NCBI RefSeq assembly: GCF_025144145.1
Contig: NZ_CP083546.1
Location: forward strand, 4,002,001 to 4,066,000
Direction of reading: 5' to 3'
DNA: 64,000 nucleotides
DNA from: Leisingera sp. M658
GTDB taxonomy: Bacteria; Pseudomonadota; Alphaproteobacteria; Rhodobacterales; Rhodobacteraceae
Positions within the stretch are counted from its first letter, which is position 1. Each line of letters starts with the position of its first letter. A program made the translations under genes and the position numbers. This document shows, piece by piece, positions 36,074-44,515 of this stretch. The notes beneath the pieces are model-generated. The model saw only the letters and a list, made by a program, of their open reading frames with translations, was not told the DNA's origin and searched no databases.

Positions 36074-38263
36074 ATGGACCGCGCCCAGATCGTGCATAAG
36101 AATTTCCTGGACAGGGTTAAGGCCGCAGACTTCCCCGCAGGTGCGGCGCCCGCAGGACCGCTTGCCGTATCAGAGGCAGTTGGCACCTTCCGTGCACAGG
36201 TGTTGAGCCGGGCGCTGGACTTGACCAGCCGGGCGATGCAAAAAGCGGGAGAGGGGTTTTACACAATCGGATCCTCGGGGCATGAGGGGATGGCGGCGGT
36301 GGCGCGGGCGCTGCGCCCGACCGACATGGCCTTCTTGCATTACCGTGATGCAGCGTTTCAGATTGCCCGGGCGGATCAGGTTCCGGGGCAACGGATTGCC
36401 TGGGATATGCTTTTGTCCTTTGCCTGTTCCAGCGAAGACCCAACCTCAGGCGGCCGGCACAAGGTTCTGGGCTCCAAGACACTGATGATCCCGCCGCAAA
36501 CGTCTACCATTGCCTCGCATCTGCCCAAGGCAGTGGGAGCGGCTTACTCCGTCGGTGCAGCCAAGCGGCACCAGCCAGAGCATCAGGTGCTGCCGGAAGA
36601 CGCCATTGTCATGTGCTCTTTCGGGGATGCTTCGGCCAACCATTCGACCGCGCAAGGGGCAATCAACACCGCGGGCTGGAGTTCGGTGCAATCGACGCCG
36701 CTACCTTTGCTGTTTGTCTGCGAGGACAACGGTATCGGCATTTCCGTAAAAACGCCGAAGGGCTGGATCGAGGCCTCGATGGCGCAGCGGCCGGGCATCA
36801 AGTATTTCAAGGCAGACGGGCTGGATATCTATAACGCCTTTGCAGTGGCGCAAGAGGCAGCAGAGTATGTGCGGACCCGCAAGAAGCCGGCCTTCCTGCA
36901 TCTGCGCACCGTGCGGCTGTACGGCCATGCCGGGGCGGATGTTCCGACCACTTACCTCAGCAAGACCGAGGTTGAGGCGGATGAAGCCAATGATCCGCTG
37001 CTTCATTCGGTGCGGCTGCTGAATGAAGCCGGGGCGCTGCAGCCCAAGGAAGCGCTGAAGATTTACACGGACACTTGCGCGCGGGTGGAGCGAATCCGGG
37101 CAGAGGCGGTGACACGGCCGCATCTGAAGACGGCAGAAGATGTGGCTGCCAGCCTGATTCCGCCAACGCGGAACTGTACGCCCACCAATGGCCCGCGTTT
37201 AGAGGAGCGGACGGCGGCGTTCGGCAGCGACATGCGGGCGATGGAGGAGCCGCAACCGATGTCGCGGCTGATCAACTGGGCGCTGACCGATTTGATGCTG
37301 GAGCATGGCGAGATCGTCATGATGGGCGAGGATGTAGGCCGCAAGGGCGGTGTCTACGGCGTGTCTCAGAAATTGCAGCAGCGGTTCGGACCGGACCGGG
37401 TCATCGACACCCTGCTGGATGAGCAGTCGATCCTGGGACTGGCGATTGGTATGGGGCACAATGGGTTTGTGCCCATCCCGGAAATCCAGTTCCTTGCCTA
37501 TCTGCACAATGCCGAGGACCAGCTGCGCGGCGAAGCGGCGACTTTGCCTTTCTTCTCAAACGGGCAATTCACCAACCCGATGGTGCTGCGGATTGCAGGC
37601 CTTGGCTATCAGAAGGGTTTTGGCGGGCACTTCCACAATGACAACTCTCTGGCGGTGCTGCGGGATATTCCTGGAATTGTGATTGCCTGTCCCTCAGATG
37701 GGGCTGAGGCTGCAATGATGATGCGCGAGGCGGTGCGGCTGGCGCGCGAGGAGCAGCGGGTGGTGGTTTTTGTGGAACCGATTGCGCTGTATCCGATGCG
37801 GGACCTGCATGAGGCGAAGGATGGCGGCTGGATGCGGACTTACCCCTCGCCGGACCGGCGGATCGCTTTGGGCGAAGCGGGTGTGCATGGGGAAGGCACC
37901 GATCTGGCCATCGTGACCTATGGCAATGGAAGGTATCTTTCGGCCCAGGCGCAGGCGGAACTGGCGGCCCAGGGAGTGGACGCGCGGATTGTGGATCTGC
38001 GCTGGCTGGCACCGTTGCCGGAGGCGGCGCTGTTGGAAGCGGTAAAAGATTGCAGGCATGTGCTGGTCGTCGATGAATGCCGCATCACCGGCAGTCTGTC
38101 AGAGGCGTTGATGGCACTGTTTGCGGAACAAGGCGATGCCCCAACGGCGCGGGTGGCGGCCAGTGATTGTTTCATTGCCACAGGACCGGCCTATGGTGCC
38201 ACGCTGCCGTCGAAGGAGAGTATTGTTGCAGCTGCTTTGAAGCTGGCAGGAGGCAAGTCATGA
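36074..38263 (+). CDS. Fused alpha/beta E1 component of a 2-oxoacid dehydrogenase
   Basis: Thiamine-diphosphate enzyme of 729 residues that carries both E1 halves on one chain. The alpha part (about 35-330) has HEGMAAVARALRPTDMAFLH and the ThDP loop GDASANHSTAQGAINTA near residues 184-200. The beta part (about 385-725) has EDVGRKGGVYGVSQ, the ThDP-activating Glu in LLDEQSILGLAIG, and GGHFHNDNSLAVL. It decarboxylates a 2-oxoacid, branched-chain or related, and passes the acyl group to an E2. No E2 or E3 is adjacent. ATG 36074 with AAGGAGG is preferred; an in-frame start 144 bases upstream lies in IS-derived sequence. It overlaps the next gene (ATGA). Confidence 0.88.
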   Translation: MDRAQIVHKNFLDRVKAADFPAGAAPAGPLAVSEAVGTFRAQVLSRALDLTSRAMQKAGEGFYTIGSSGHEGMAAVARALRPTDMAFLHYRDAAFQIARADQVPGQRIAWDMLLSFACSSEDPTSGGRHKVLGSKTLMIPPQTSTIASHLPKAVGAAYSVGAAKRHQPEHQVLPEDAIVMCSFGDASANHSTAQGAINTAGWSSVQSTPLPLLFVCEDNGIGISVKTPKGWIEASMAQRPGIKYFKADGLDIYNAFAVAQEAAEYVRTRKKPAFLHLRTVRLYGHAGADVPTTYLSKTEVEADEANDPLLHSVRLLNEAGALQPKEALKIYTDTCARVERIRAEAVTRPHLKTAEDVAASLIPPTRNCTPTNGPRLEERTAAFGSDMRAMEEPQPMSRLINWALTDLMLEHGEIVMMGEDVGRKGGVYGVSQKLQQRFGPDRVIDTLLDEQSILGLAIGMGHNGFVPIPEIQFLAYLHNAEDQLRGEAATLPFFSNGQFTNPMVLRIAGLGYQKGFGGHFHNDNSLAVLRDIPGIVIACPSDGAEAAMMMREAVRLAREEQRVVVFVEPIALYPMRDLHEAKDGGWMRTYPSPDRRIALGEAGVHGEGTDLAIVTYGNGRYLSAQAQAELAAQGVDARIVDLRWLAPLPEAALLEAVKDCRHVLVVDECRITGSLSEALMALFAEQGDAPTARVAASDCFIATGPAYGATLPSKESIVAAALKLAGGKS

Positions 38264-39294
38264 CTCGCACGGCTGTTCTGATCTGCCCGGGACGGGGCAC
38301 TTACAACAAGGCGGAACTGGGGTACCTGCACCGTCACCATGCGGACAAGGCGGCGCTGTTCGCCGGATTTGATGCGCAGCGAAAGGACGCCGGGCAGGAG
38401 GAAGTCACGGCGTTGGACGGGGCAACCCGGTTTTCGGTGTCAAAGTACTCCCGCGGGGATATTGCATCGCCATTGATCTATGCCTCAACCCTGGCGGATG
38501 CGCAGTCGCTGGCGGATGACATTGAAATTGTCGCGGTTACCGGCAATTCCATGGGCTGGTACACCGCGCTGGCGGCAGCCGGAGCGCTAAGCGCGGCAGA
38601 TGGGTTCAAGGTGGTGAACACCATGGGCACGCTGATGCAGCAGCAACTGATCGGCGGCCAGCTGGTCTATCCCTTTGCAGGTCCGGATTGGCAGGATAAC
38701 CCGCGCCGCAAGACCGAGCTGCTGGACTTGGCGGCAGAGATCAATGCGCGCGAGGAGCATGATCTGGGGCTGTCGATTGACTTGGGCGGAATGCTGGTGC
38801 TGGCCGGGAATGAGGCCGGGTTGACAGCGTTTGAGGCGGCGGTGCCAGTGCTGGACGACCGCTTCCCCATGCGGCTGGCCAACCATGCCGCGTTCCATAC
38901 AGCGCTGCAAGCACCGGTGGCAGCAGAGGGGCGCAAGCGGCTGAGTGCCGAGATGTTCTCTCAGCCGGATGTACCGCTGATCGATGGCCGCGGGCAGATC
39001 TGGTGGCCGGGTGCCACGGATAAACAGGCGCTGTGGGATTACACGCTTGGGCGTCAGGTGGTGGAGACCTATGACTTCACCCGCGCGGTGCAGAATGCAG
39101 CTTATGAGTTTGCGCCGGACCTGTTCATCGTGACCGGCCCCGGCACCACACTGGGCGGCGCCGTGGCCCAATCCCTGGCACAAATCAGTTGGAAAGGGGT
39201 GATTGGAAAGGCGGGTTTTAAAGCGCGGCAGGCGGAGGATCCGCTGTTGATCTCCATGGGGGAAGACGCACAGCGGTCATCGGTAAGCGGCTGA
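38260..39294 (+). CDS. Acyltransferase of the malonyl-CoA:ACP transacylase (FabD) type
   Basis: Alpha/beta-hydrolase-like acyltransferase of 344 residues. The nucleophile elbow reads GNSMG (Ser 97) where FabD has GHSLG. His 209 or His 213 in MRLANHAAFHTAL is the likely catalytic base. The C-terminal FIVTGPGTTLGGAVAQS block matches the family. The housekeeping fabD is expected elsewhere, so this is a paralogue. It starts within the stop codon of the E1 fusion, so the two proteins should be made together; perhaps one supplies acyl-CoA that the other transfers. Confidence 0.8.
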   Translation: MTRTAVLICPGRGTYNKAELGYLHRHHADKAALFAGFDAQRKDAGQEEVTALDGATRFSVSKYSRGDIASPLIYASTLADAQSLADDIEIVAVTGNSMGWYTALAAAGALSAADGFKVVNTMGTLMQQQLIGGQLVYPFAGPDWQDNPRRKTELLDLAAEINAREEHDLGLSIDLGGMLVLAGNEAGLTAFEAAVPVLDDRFPMRLANHAAFHTALQAPVAAEGRKRLSAEMFSQPDVPLIDGRGQIWWPGATDKQALWDYTLGRQVVETYDFTRAVQNAAYEFAPDLFIVTGPGTTLGGAVAQSLAQISWKGVIGKAGFKARQAEDPLLISMGEDAQRSSVSG

Positions 39295-39405
39295 TCCAGA
39301 AGTATCCCGCGTCTTTTGCCTGTATCAAAGATGCAGGCAAAACAGCCTTGGCGTATCGTCTGCAAAGATCGCCTGACCCGCTTTAACATGACGGCCAAGG
39401 GCATC

Positions 39406-39439
39406 CGCTGCCCGGCAGTTGATTGCGCAGCAATCAATG
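39406..39439. repeat. Relative of the 41-bp palindromic element, copy C
   Basis: It begins CGCTGCCCGGCAG as in copy D and continues into TTGATTGC-GCA-GCAATCAA, an 8-bp stem that contains the central hairpin of copy B with the same loop. The third hairpin is missing. It lies at the end of the integrase pseudogene. Confidence 0.55.
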
Positions 39440-39949
39440 AGTGTGGATCATCACCATCTTTACTCTGCTCCAATCCGGCCCAAGGATTTCCTGGCGGCCC
39501 AAACCTGTCGTTATTGCGATCAGAATAATTGTCTCTAAAAACGGGTTTTCACTCCCGGCACATGCCTCGAAAAATGCCCCCGCTCTGCTGTGTTCAGATA
39601 TCTTACCCTGCCTTGCGGCTCCTTCAGTTTCTCGATCCGCTTCATGGGATTTTGTTCCAAACACCCATACTCCCGAACAGTAACTTTGAGGGCTTGATGG
39701 AGCCCCGACCAGTAGCGATTCACAGTCGCGTTCGAAACACCGCCTTCGCTCCTGCCAGTACCTCCCCAGCGTTGATTTCCGCTTCGATCTGCCTGACCCA
39801 AGCTTCAGCATCACTTTTGCGGTAAAGTAAGCCGGCTACTGCTCGTAACCCTTGCGGCGAATCTGAGCTTGCCAGCGAATACTTTTAGCACTTTGGCCCC
39901 TTTGAACAGACGCCAGCCCCACCGCTCCGTTGGCAATGTTGGTTGTCAT
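39434..39949 (-). pseudogene. Decayed tyrosine-recombinase (phage-type) integrase
   Basis: The gene can be followed in three frames on the minus strand: an N-terminal arm starting at ATG 39949 (IRWQAQIRRKGYEQ, then stop), a second piece (KSDAEAWVRQIEAEINAGE) and a core-binding domain (NATVNRYWSGLHQALKVTVR, RIEKLKEPQGRVRYLN), then a shift to the start of the catalytic domain (SENPFLETIILIAITTGLGR with the QEI block where family members have the first catalytic Arg). The His-x-x-Arg and Tyr regions are missing. Its position 114 bases from the 3' end of tRNA-Lys is the classic layout of a tRNA-targeted element. Confidence 0.8.
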
Positions 39950-40062
39950 CCGGTTCAGGGAGTTTTCGGGGAGATTTGCACTGTTTTTGCACCAAAAACC
40001 GCGCCACTTTCGTAGCTTTCGCTTACCAAGGTGGCAGGTGCTTGTCTTTTTGGTGAAAGAAG

Positions 40063-40138
40063 TGGTGAGCCGTGTTGGGTTCGAACCAACGACCTACTGA
40101 TTAAAAGTCAGTTGCTCTACCAACTGAGCTAACGGCCC
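40063..40138 (-). tRNA. tRNA-Lys (anticodon TTT)
   Basis: Minus-strand 76-base tRNA: acceptor GGGCCGT/ACGGCTC, D-arm GCTC/GAGC, anticodon stem CTGAC/GTCAG-type with loop CTTTTAA (anticodon TTT), T-loop GTTCGAA, and an encoded CCA at 40063. The 3' end points towards the integrase pseudogene. Confidence 0.95.
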
Positions 40139-40325
40139 ACTTCTTCGTTGCTGTCTAAGCGTTTTCTCCAAGAGGATCAAGCACTTATTTCGCTTCGGAA
40201 CTGCCTGGCAGCCTGTGTCATGCTGTCCCGATAGGCGGCGTATCTAGGGCCAGTGCGGCGGGGGGTCAACCCCTTTTTTCAACTTTTCTCACCGAAGACT
40301 GGATTCATCTGCAGCGCAGGTCTAT

Positions 40326-41168
40326 ATGCCCGGAATGAACACCCAAGCAGATACCGCACTCCCCTTCATGAAGATGCACGGGCTGGGCAATGACTTCGTT
40401 GTTGTCGACGCGCGCGGGCAGGACATTGCCATTACTCCGGCTATGGCCAAAGGAATCGCCCACCGCCAGTTCGGCGTGGGATTTGATCAGCTGACGGTCA
40501 TCTCGAATGGTCCCGGAGACGCGCATCTCACCTTCTACAATGCCGACGGCTCCACCTCAGGCGCCTGCGGCAATGCCACACGCTGCGTGGCGCGCCACCT
40601 GATTCTGGAAAGCGGCAAGCCCGGGCTGCATCTGACTACGGATCGCGGCGACCTTTATGCACGCGATGCCGGCGATGGCCTTACGTCGGTCAATATGGGG
40701 CATCCGCAGCTTGATTGGCAGGACATACCGCTGGCCGAAGACGCGGACACGCTGGAACTGCCTATCGAAGGCGGCCCAACCGCAACCGGCATGGGCAACC
40801 CGCATTGCACATTCTTTGTCGAGGATGCCGGGATCATTCCGCTGGAAGAATTCGGCCCCCGCTACGAACATCACCCGCTGTACCCCCAGCGCACCAATGT
40901 GCAAGTCGCCCAGGTGACTGGCCCCGACCGCATCCGCATGCGCGTGTGGGAGCGCGGTGTGGGGGTGACACTGGCCTCTGGCTCCTCTTCCTGCGCCACA
41001 GCCGTTGCTGCGGCCCGCCGCGGGCTGACAGGGCGCAAGGTGCAGGTTGATCTCGATGGCGGCACTCTATGGATCAACTGGGCCGAGGACGGTGTCTGGA
41101 TGACTGGCCCGACCATGCATGTGTTCGACGGCAGCTTCACACGCGAGTTTCTGGAGACACTGAAATGA
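40326..41168 (+). CDS. dapF: Diaminopimelate epimerase
   Basis: Converts LL- to meso-diaminopimelate for lysine and peptidoglycan synthesis. Protein of 280 residues, normal length. The two catalytic Cys are visible: first in GACGNATRCVARH, second in GSSSCATAV. Other family blocks: KMHGLGNDFVVVD at the N-terminus and TGMGNPHCTFFV. ATG 40326 has AGG 6 bases upstream; ATG 40335 is an alternative. Its stop overlaps the start of mtaB (ATGA). Confidence 0.96.
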   Translation: MPGMNTQADTALPFMKMHGLGNDFVVVDARGQDIAITPAMAKGIAHRQFGVGFDQLTVISNGPGDAHLTFYNADGSTSGACGNATRCVARHLILESGKPGLHLTTDRGDLYARDAGDGLTSVNMGHPQLDWQDIPLAEDADTLELPIEGGPTATGMGNPHCTFFVEDAGIIPLEEFGPRYEHHPLYPQRTNVQVAQVTGPDRIRMRVWERGVGVTLASGSSSCATAVAAARRGLTGRKVQVDLDGGTLWINWAEDGVWMTGPTMHVFDGSFTREFLETLK

Positions 41169-42427
41169 GCGCACCCAAGTTCACCACCCTTGGCTGCCGC
41201 CTCAACGCCTATGAGACCGAGGCGATGAAGGAATTGAGCCAGCAGGCGGGCCTTGAGAATGCTGTGGTCGTCAATACTTGCGCGGTGACTGCAGAGGCGG
41301 TGCGCAAGGCACGCCAGGAAATCCGCAAGCTGCGCCGGGAGCACCCGGAGGCGCCCATCATCGTGACCGGCTGCGCCGCCCAGACCGAGCCGGAAACCTT
41401 TGCCGCGATGGAAGAAGTCACCCGCGTCATCGGCAACACCGAGAAGATGCAGGCCGAGACATGGCAGCAGATCGCCAAGGGCCCGGACTTCATCGGCACC
41501 ACAGAAAAGGTGCAGGTCGACGACATCATGTCGGTGACTGAAACCGCAGGCCATCTGATCGACGGCTTCGGCACCCGCTCCCGCGCCTATGTGCAGGTCC
41601 AGAACGGCTGCGACCACCGCTGCACCTTCTGCATCATCCCCTATGGCCGCGGCAACTCCCGCTCCGTCCCCGCAGGCGTGGTCATCGACCAGATTAAGCG
41701 GCTGGTGGACAAGGGCTATAACGAAGTGGTTCTGACCGGCGTGGACCTCACCTCCTGGGGCGCTGATCTGCCTGCGCAGCCGCGTTTGGGCGATCTGGTG
41801 ATGCGCATCCTGAAACTGGTGCCGGACTTGCCGCGCCTGCGCATCTCCTCGATCGATTCGATTGAAGCGGATGATAACCTGATGCAGGCCATCGCCACCG
41901 AACCGCGGCTGATGCCGCATTTGCATCTGTCATTGCAGCATGGCGACGATCTGATCCTGAAACGCATGGCCCGCCGCCACCTGCGCGACGACGCCATCGC
42001 GTTTTGCGAGGAAGCCCGCCGCCTGCGCCCGGAGATGACGTTTGGCGCCGACATCATCGCCGGCTTCCCGACCGAGACCGACGCACATTTTGAGAACTCG
42101 CTGAAGCTGGTCACCGACTGCGACCTGACCTGGCTGCACGTCTTCCCCTATTCCAAGCGGGACGGCACCCCAGCCGCAAAGATCCCCAGCCAGGTGAATG
42201 GAAACGTCACCAAGGAACGCGCCGCCCGTCTGCGCGCGGCTGGCGACGCCCAGGTCGCCCGCCACCTGGCTGATCAGATCGGCCAGACCCACCGCATCCT
42301 GATGGAAAACCCGCATATGGGACGCACCGAGCAATTCACCGAGGTGGCTTTTGCCGCCCCGCAGCCAGAGGGCCGGATCGTCACCGCCGCCATAACAGGC
42401 GCCAGCGGCAGCCAGCTCACCGCCTGA
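41165..42427 (+). CDS. mtaB: tRNA t6A37 methylthiotransferase
   Basis: Radical-SAM enzyme of 420 residues that converts t6A to ms2t6A at position 37 of tRNA-Lys and other tRNAs. The N-terminal MTTase domain binds one Fe-S cluster (TLGCRLNAYE, VVNTCAVT, VTGCAAQ); the radical-SAM cluster motif is CDHRCTFC within QNGCDHRCTFCIIPYGRG. A TRAM-like end follows. It is translationally coupled to dapF, the common order in this order of bacteria. It lies near the tRNA-Lys gene, which is probably coincidence. Confidence 0.95.
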   Translation: MSAPKFTTLGCRLNAYETEAMKELSQQAGLENAVVVNTCAVTAEAVRKARQEIRKLRREHPEAPIIVTGCAAQTEPETFAAMEEVTRVIGNTEKMQAETWQQIAKGPDFIGTTEKVQVDDIMSVTETAGHLIDGFGTRSRAYVQVQNGCDHRCTFCIIPYGRGNSRSVPAGVVIDQIKRLVDKGYNEVVLTGVDLTSWGADLPAQPRLGDLVMRILKLVPDLPRLRISSIDSIEADDNLMQAIATEPRLMPHLHLSLQHGDDLILKRMARRHLRDDAIAFCEEARRLRPEMTFGADIIAGFPTETDAHFENSLKLVTDCDLTWLHVFPYSKRDGTPAAKIPSQVNGNVTKERAARLRAAGDAQVARHLADQIGQTHRILMENPHMGRTEQFTEVAFAAPQPEGRIVTAAITGASGSQLTA

Positions 42428-42444
42428 TCAAACCTCGCAAAACG

Positions 42445-42858
42445 TCAGCAGGTAGCCGCTGCCACCGAAGCGGAATCGTAGAACTCGTGCAGCTCACAGA
42501 TGCGCCCGTCCCGGAACCGGCAGACAATGGCAACAGGCGTCTCCACCCGCTTTCCTGTGGCCTTGCAGGTCCAGGCCGTGGTGCCCAACCCAATCACCCG
42601 GTCGCCCTCCGAGACCGTCTCTTCCAGCGTCCAATGTTCCATTTCAAAGGCACTGGTCAGCTCACTCAGATAATTCTGCAGCTGCGCGCGCCCGTTCCGT
42701 GCCGCACTGAAATCCAGCCCATGCGCGCCCTCCCCCATCGAACGCATGCACATGTCCTCGGTGGTATAGTCATCCCACATGGCCAGATCGCCCGCTTTGC
42801 AGCCATCCCACCTGGTCATTGCTTCCCGCAGAATCTCCGCATTTGATAGCCCCGTCAT
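42445..42858 (-). CDS. NTF2/SnoaL-like small protein
   Basis: Cone-fold protein of 137 residues: helices around AEILREAMTRWDGCKAGDLA, then strands ending in VAIVCRFRDGRICELHEFYD, the usual SnoaL/ketosteroid-isomerase-like closing strand. Such proteins are small isomerases, hydrolases or ligand binders; there is no clue to the substrate. ATG 42858 is supported by GGGAGG 7 bases upstream; a longer frame exists but lacks a ribosome site. Confidence 0.78.
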   Translation of the reverse strand: MTGLSNAEILREAMTRWDGCKAGDLAMWDDYTTEDMCMRSMGEGAHGLDFSAARNGRAQLQNYLSELTSAFEMEHWTLEETVSEGDRVIGLGTTAWTCKATGKRVETPVAIVCRFRDGRICELHEFYDSASVAAATC

Positions 42859-43121
42859 TGCAACGCCTCCCAACTCGTATTGATACACCCTCTAAAGGGT
42901 GCGCTCCGGCTTACTCCTCCGTCAAGCGTGTCTGCACGCAGTTGCAGCACAGCCCGGACTGCGCTATGACGTCAACAGGTCCCGGATACCTGCCGCTCGC
43001 AGCCTTTGGCTTTGGTGAAATCCGGACAAGGATCCTTCCTGACGCCTGGGTGCACGCCCGGATAGCAACGCGAGCCCCTGTCTGCATCGGCAACTGCACC
43101 CTTCACGCGAAAGGTAATCCC

Positions 43122-43559
43122 ATGCAGCCACCGCCTGCTCTCCCCCCCATTCCGCAGCTCAAGACTGAAGCGCGCCTGCTGCGTAAGCATTCACAGGCCC
43201 AGAGCCAGCCCATAAGCCACAGCACCGCGCTCGAACGGATCGCGCAATACTATGGCTTTCGCGACTGGAACACCCTTAGCGCCCGCGCCACAAACCTCCC
43301 GGATCTGCAGGTCGGGATGCGTGTTGAAGGCCAGTACCTGGGTCAGCCCTACACCGGCTATGTCCACGGCCTCTCGGCCTGCGGCATCAACGGCCACCGC
43401 CGGATTACCCTGCAGTTTGATACCCCGGTGGACGTGGTCCAGTTCGACAGCTTTTCGTCCTGGCGCCAACGGGTGTCCGCGGTGATCGGCGCGGACGACC
43501 GGTCTCCGCAAAAAACCTCCAACGGGCTCCCCCATCTGGTGGTCAGCCCGCTGTTGTGA
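43122..43559 (+). CDS. Glyoxalase-related (Glyoxalase_8-like) small protein
   Basis: Protein of 145 residues. The N-terminal half, LKTEARLLRKHSQAQ, then ISHSTALERIAQYYGFRDWN and TLSA, is the pattern of the glyoxalase-related domain found in small proteins of alphaproteobacteria. The second half is a beta-rich module (VEGQYLGQPYTGYVHGL, RRITLQFDTPVDVVQF). AAAGG precedes the ATG. Function unknown; it stands alone. Confidence 0.65.
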   Translation: MQPPPALPPIPQLKTEARLLRKHSQAQSQPISHSTALERIAQYYGFRDWNTLSARATNLPDLQVGMRVEGQYLGQPYTGYVHGLSACGINGHRRITLQFDTPVDVVQFDSFSSWRQRVSAVIGADDRSPQKTSNGLPHLVVSPLL

Positions 43560-43573
43560 CCAGTCCGCCCGGC

Positions 43574-43637
43574 TTCTTTCTGGTCCAATACCCCGGGGTG
43601 AATGCCCGCAGGGCAGAGGGGCAGCGCCCCTGGCCCC
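43574..43637 (+). repeat. Intergenic repeat, copy 1 (AATA-CCCGGGG ... GGGGCAGCGCCCC)
   Basis: GGTCCAATACCCCGGGG is followed by small GC hairpins and GGGGCAGCGCCCC. The same order of motifs recurs at 51825-51889. Both copies sit between genes and next to terminators or riboswitches, a pattern familiar from roseobacter intergenic regions. Confidence 0.6.
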
Positions 43638-43644
43638 TCACAAC

Positions 43645-43678
43645 GAAAAACCCCCGCAAGCAGCACTTGCGGGGGTTT
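43645..43678 (-). terminator. Terminator of the pet operon
   Basis: AAACCCCCGCAAG (43648-43660) pairs perfectly with CTTGCGGGGGTTT (43666-43678); on the minus strand a T-run follows. It may also stop the opposite-strand gene at 43559. Confidence 0.93.
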
Positions 43679-43707
43679 GATGTTTCAACCTGTCAGTCGG
43701 ACAAGGA

Positions 43708-44496
43708 TCAGTCTTTGCCCTTGTGCGGCGCCCACAGCTTCTTGTTGGTCAGATACAGCAGAACCGACAGAACGGTCAGGAACAGCACGCCGACAAAACC
43801 GGCCTGCTTGCGCGCCATCATCTTGGGTTCAGCAGTCCACATCAGGAAGGCAGCGACGTCCTGCGACATAGCTTCCACGTCATTGGCATGGCCGTCAGCA
43901 AACTCCACCTGCTCATCCGACAGCGGCGGCGCCATCGAAATCCAACCGCCCGGGAAGGCAGTGTTTTCATAGAAGATGGTGCCAGCCTCTTCCTTTTCTT
44001 CGCCGGTATAGCCAGCCAGCAGAGAAGCGATGTATTCAGCGCCGCCCATGCCCTTGAACAGCTGGTTCAGACCCGAACCGTAAGGGCCGTGGAAACCCGC
44101 ACGCGCCTTGGCCATCATGCTGAGGTCCGGGGCGCCGGCGTTGTTGTTTTCCGGGAAGTGGTCGACCGGCTTAGCCGGGCGGTCCTCATCCAGTGCCGCA
44201 TCATAGACGCTGAAGTTGTCGGCCGCGTAGGCACGCACCTGATCTTCCGGCAGCTGCGGGCCGCCCTCGTCGCCCAGGGTGCGCAACGGCACCAGCTTCA
44301 GCCCGTGGCAGGCTGCGCAAACCTCGGTGTAGATCTGCAACCCGCGCTGCAGCTGGTTGCGGTCATAAGTTCCGAACGGGCCTTCAAACGAGAAGGCGTA
44401 GTCGGTGATGTGCTGCTCGCCGCCGCCTGCTGCGTAAGACGCAGCAGGGATCATGGCCAGAGCGAAGGCGGCACCGGTTGCCAGTTTCTTGAACAT
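43708..44496 (-). CDS. petC: Cytochrome c1 of the bc1 complex
   Basis: Membrane-anchored c-type cytochrome of 262 residues that takes electrons from the Rieske protein. Signal peptide [19 protein letters not shown]; haem motif CAACH at about residues 60-64; axial Met in [13 protein letters not shown]-terminal anchor [16 protein letters not shown] followed by a basic tail. Third gene of petABC, 19 bases after petB. Confidence 0.97.
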   Translation of the reverse strand: MFKKLATGAAFALAMIPAASYAAGGGEQHITDYAFSFEGPFGTYDRNQLQRGLQIYTEVCAACHGLKLVPLRTLGDEGGPQLPEDQVRAYAADNFSVYDAALDEDRPAKPVDHFPENNNAGAPDLSMMAKARAGFHGPYGSGLNQLFKGMGGAEYIASLLAGYTGEEKEEAGTIFYENTAFPGGWISMAPPLSDEQVEFADGHANDVEAMSQDVAAFLMWTAEPKMMARKQAGFVGVLFLTVLSVLLYLTNKKLWAPHKGKD

Positions 44497-44515
44497 TGCG
44501 AGGTGTTCCTTCTTC

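Noticed and set aside
40256-40276. GGGG-TCAA-CCCC followed by TTTTTT before dapF
   Set aside because: The stem is only 4-5 bp and there is no plus-strand gene upstream to terminate; a leader attenuator for dapF cannot be supported.
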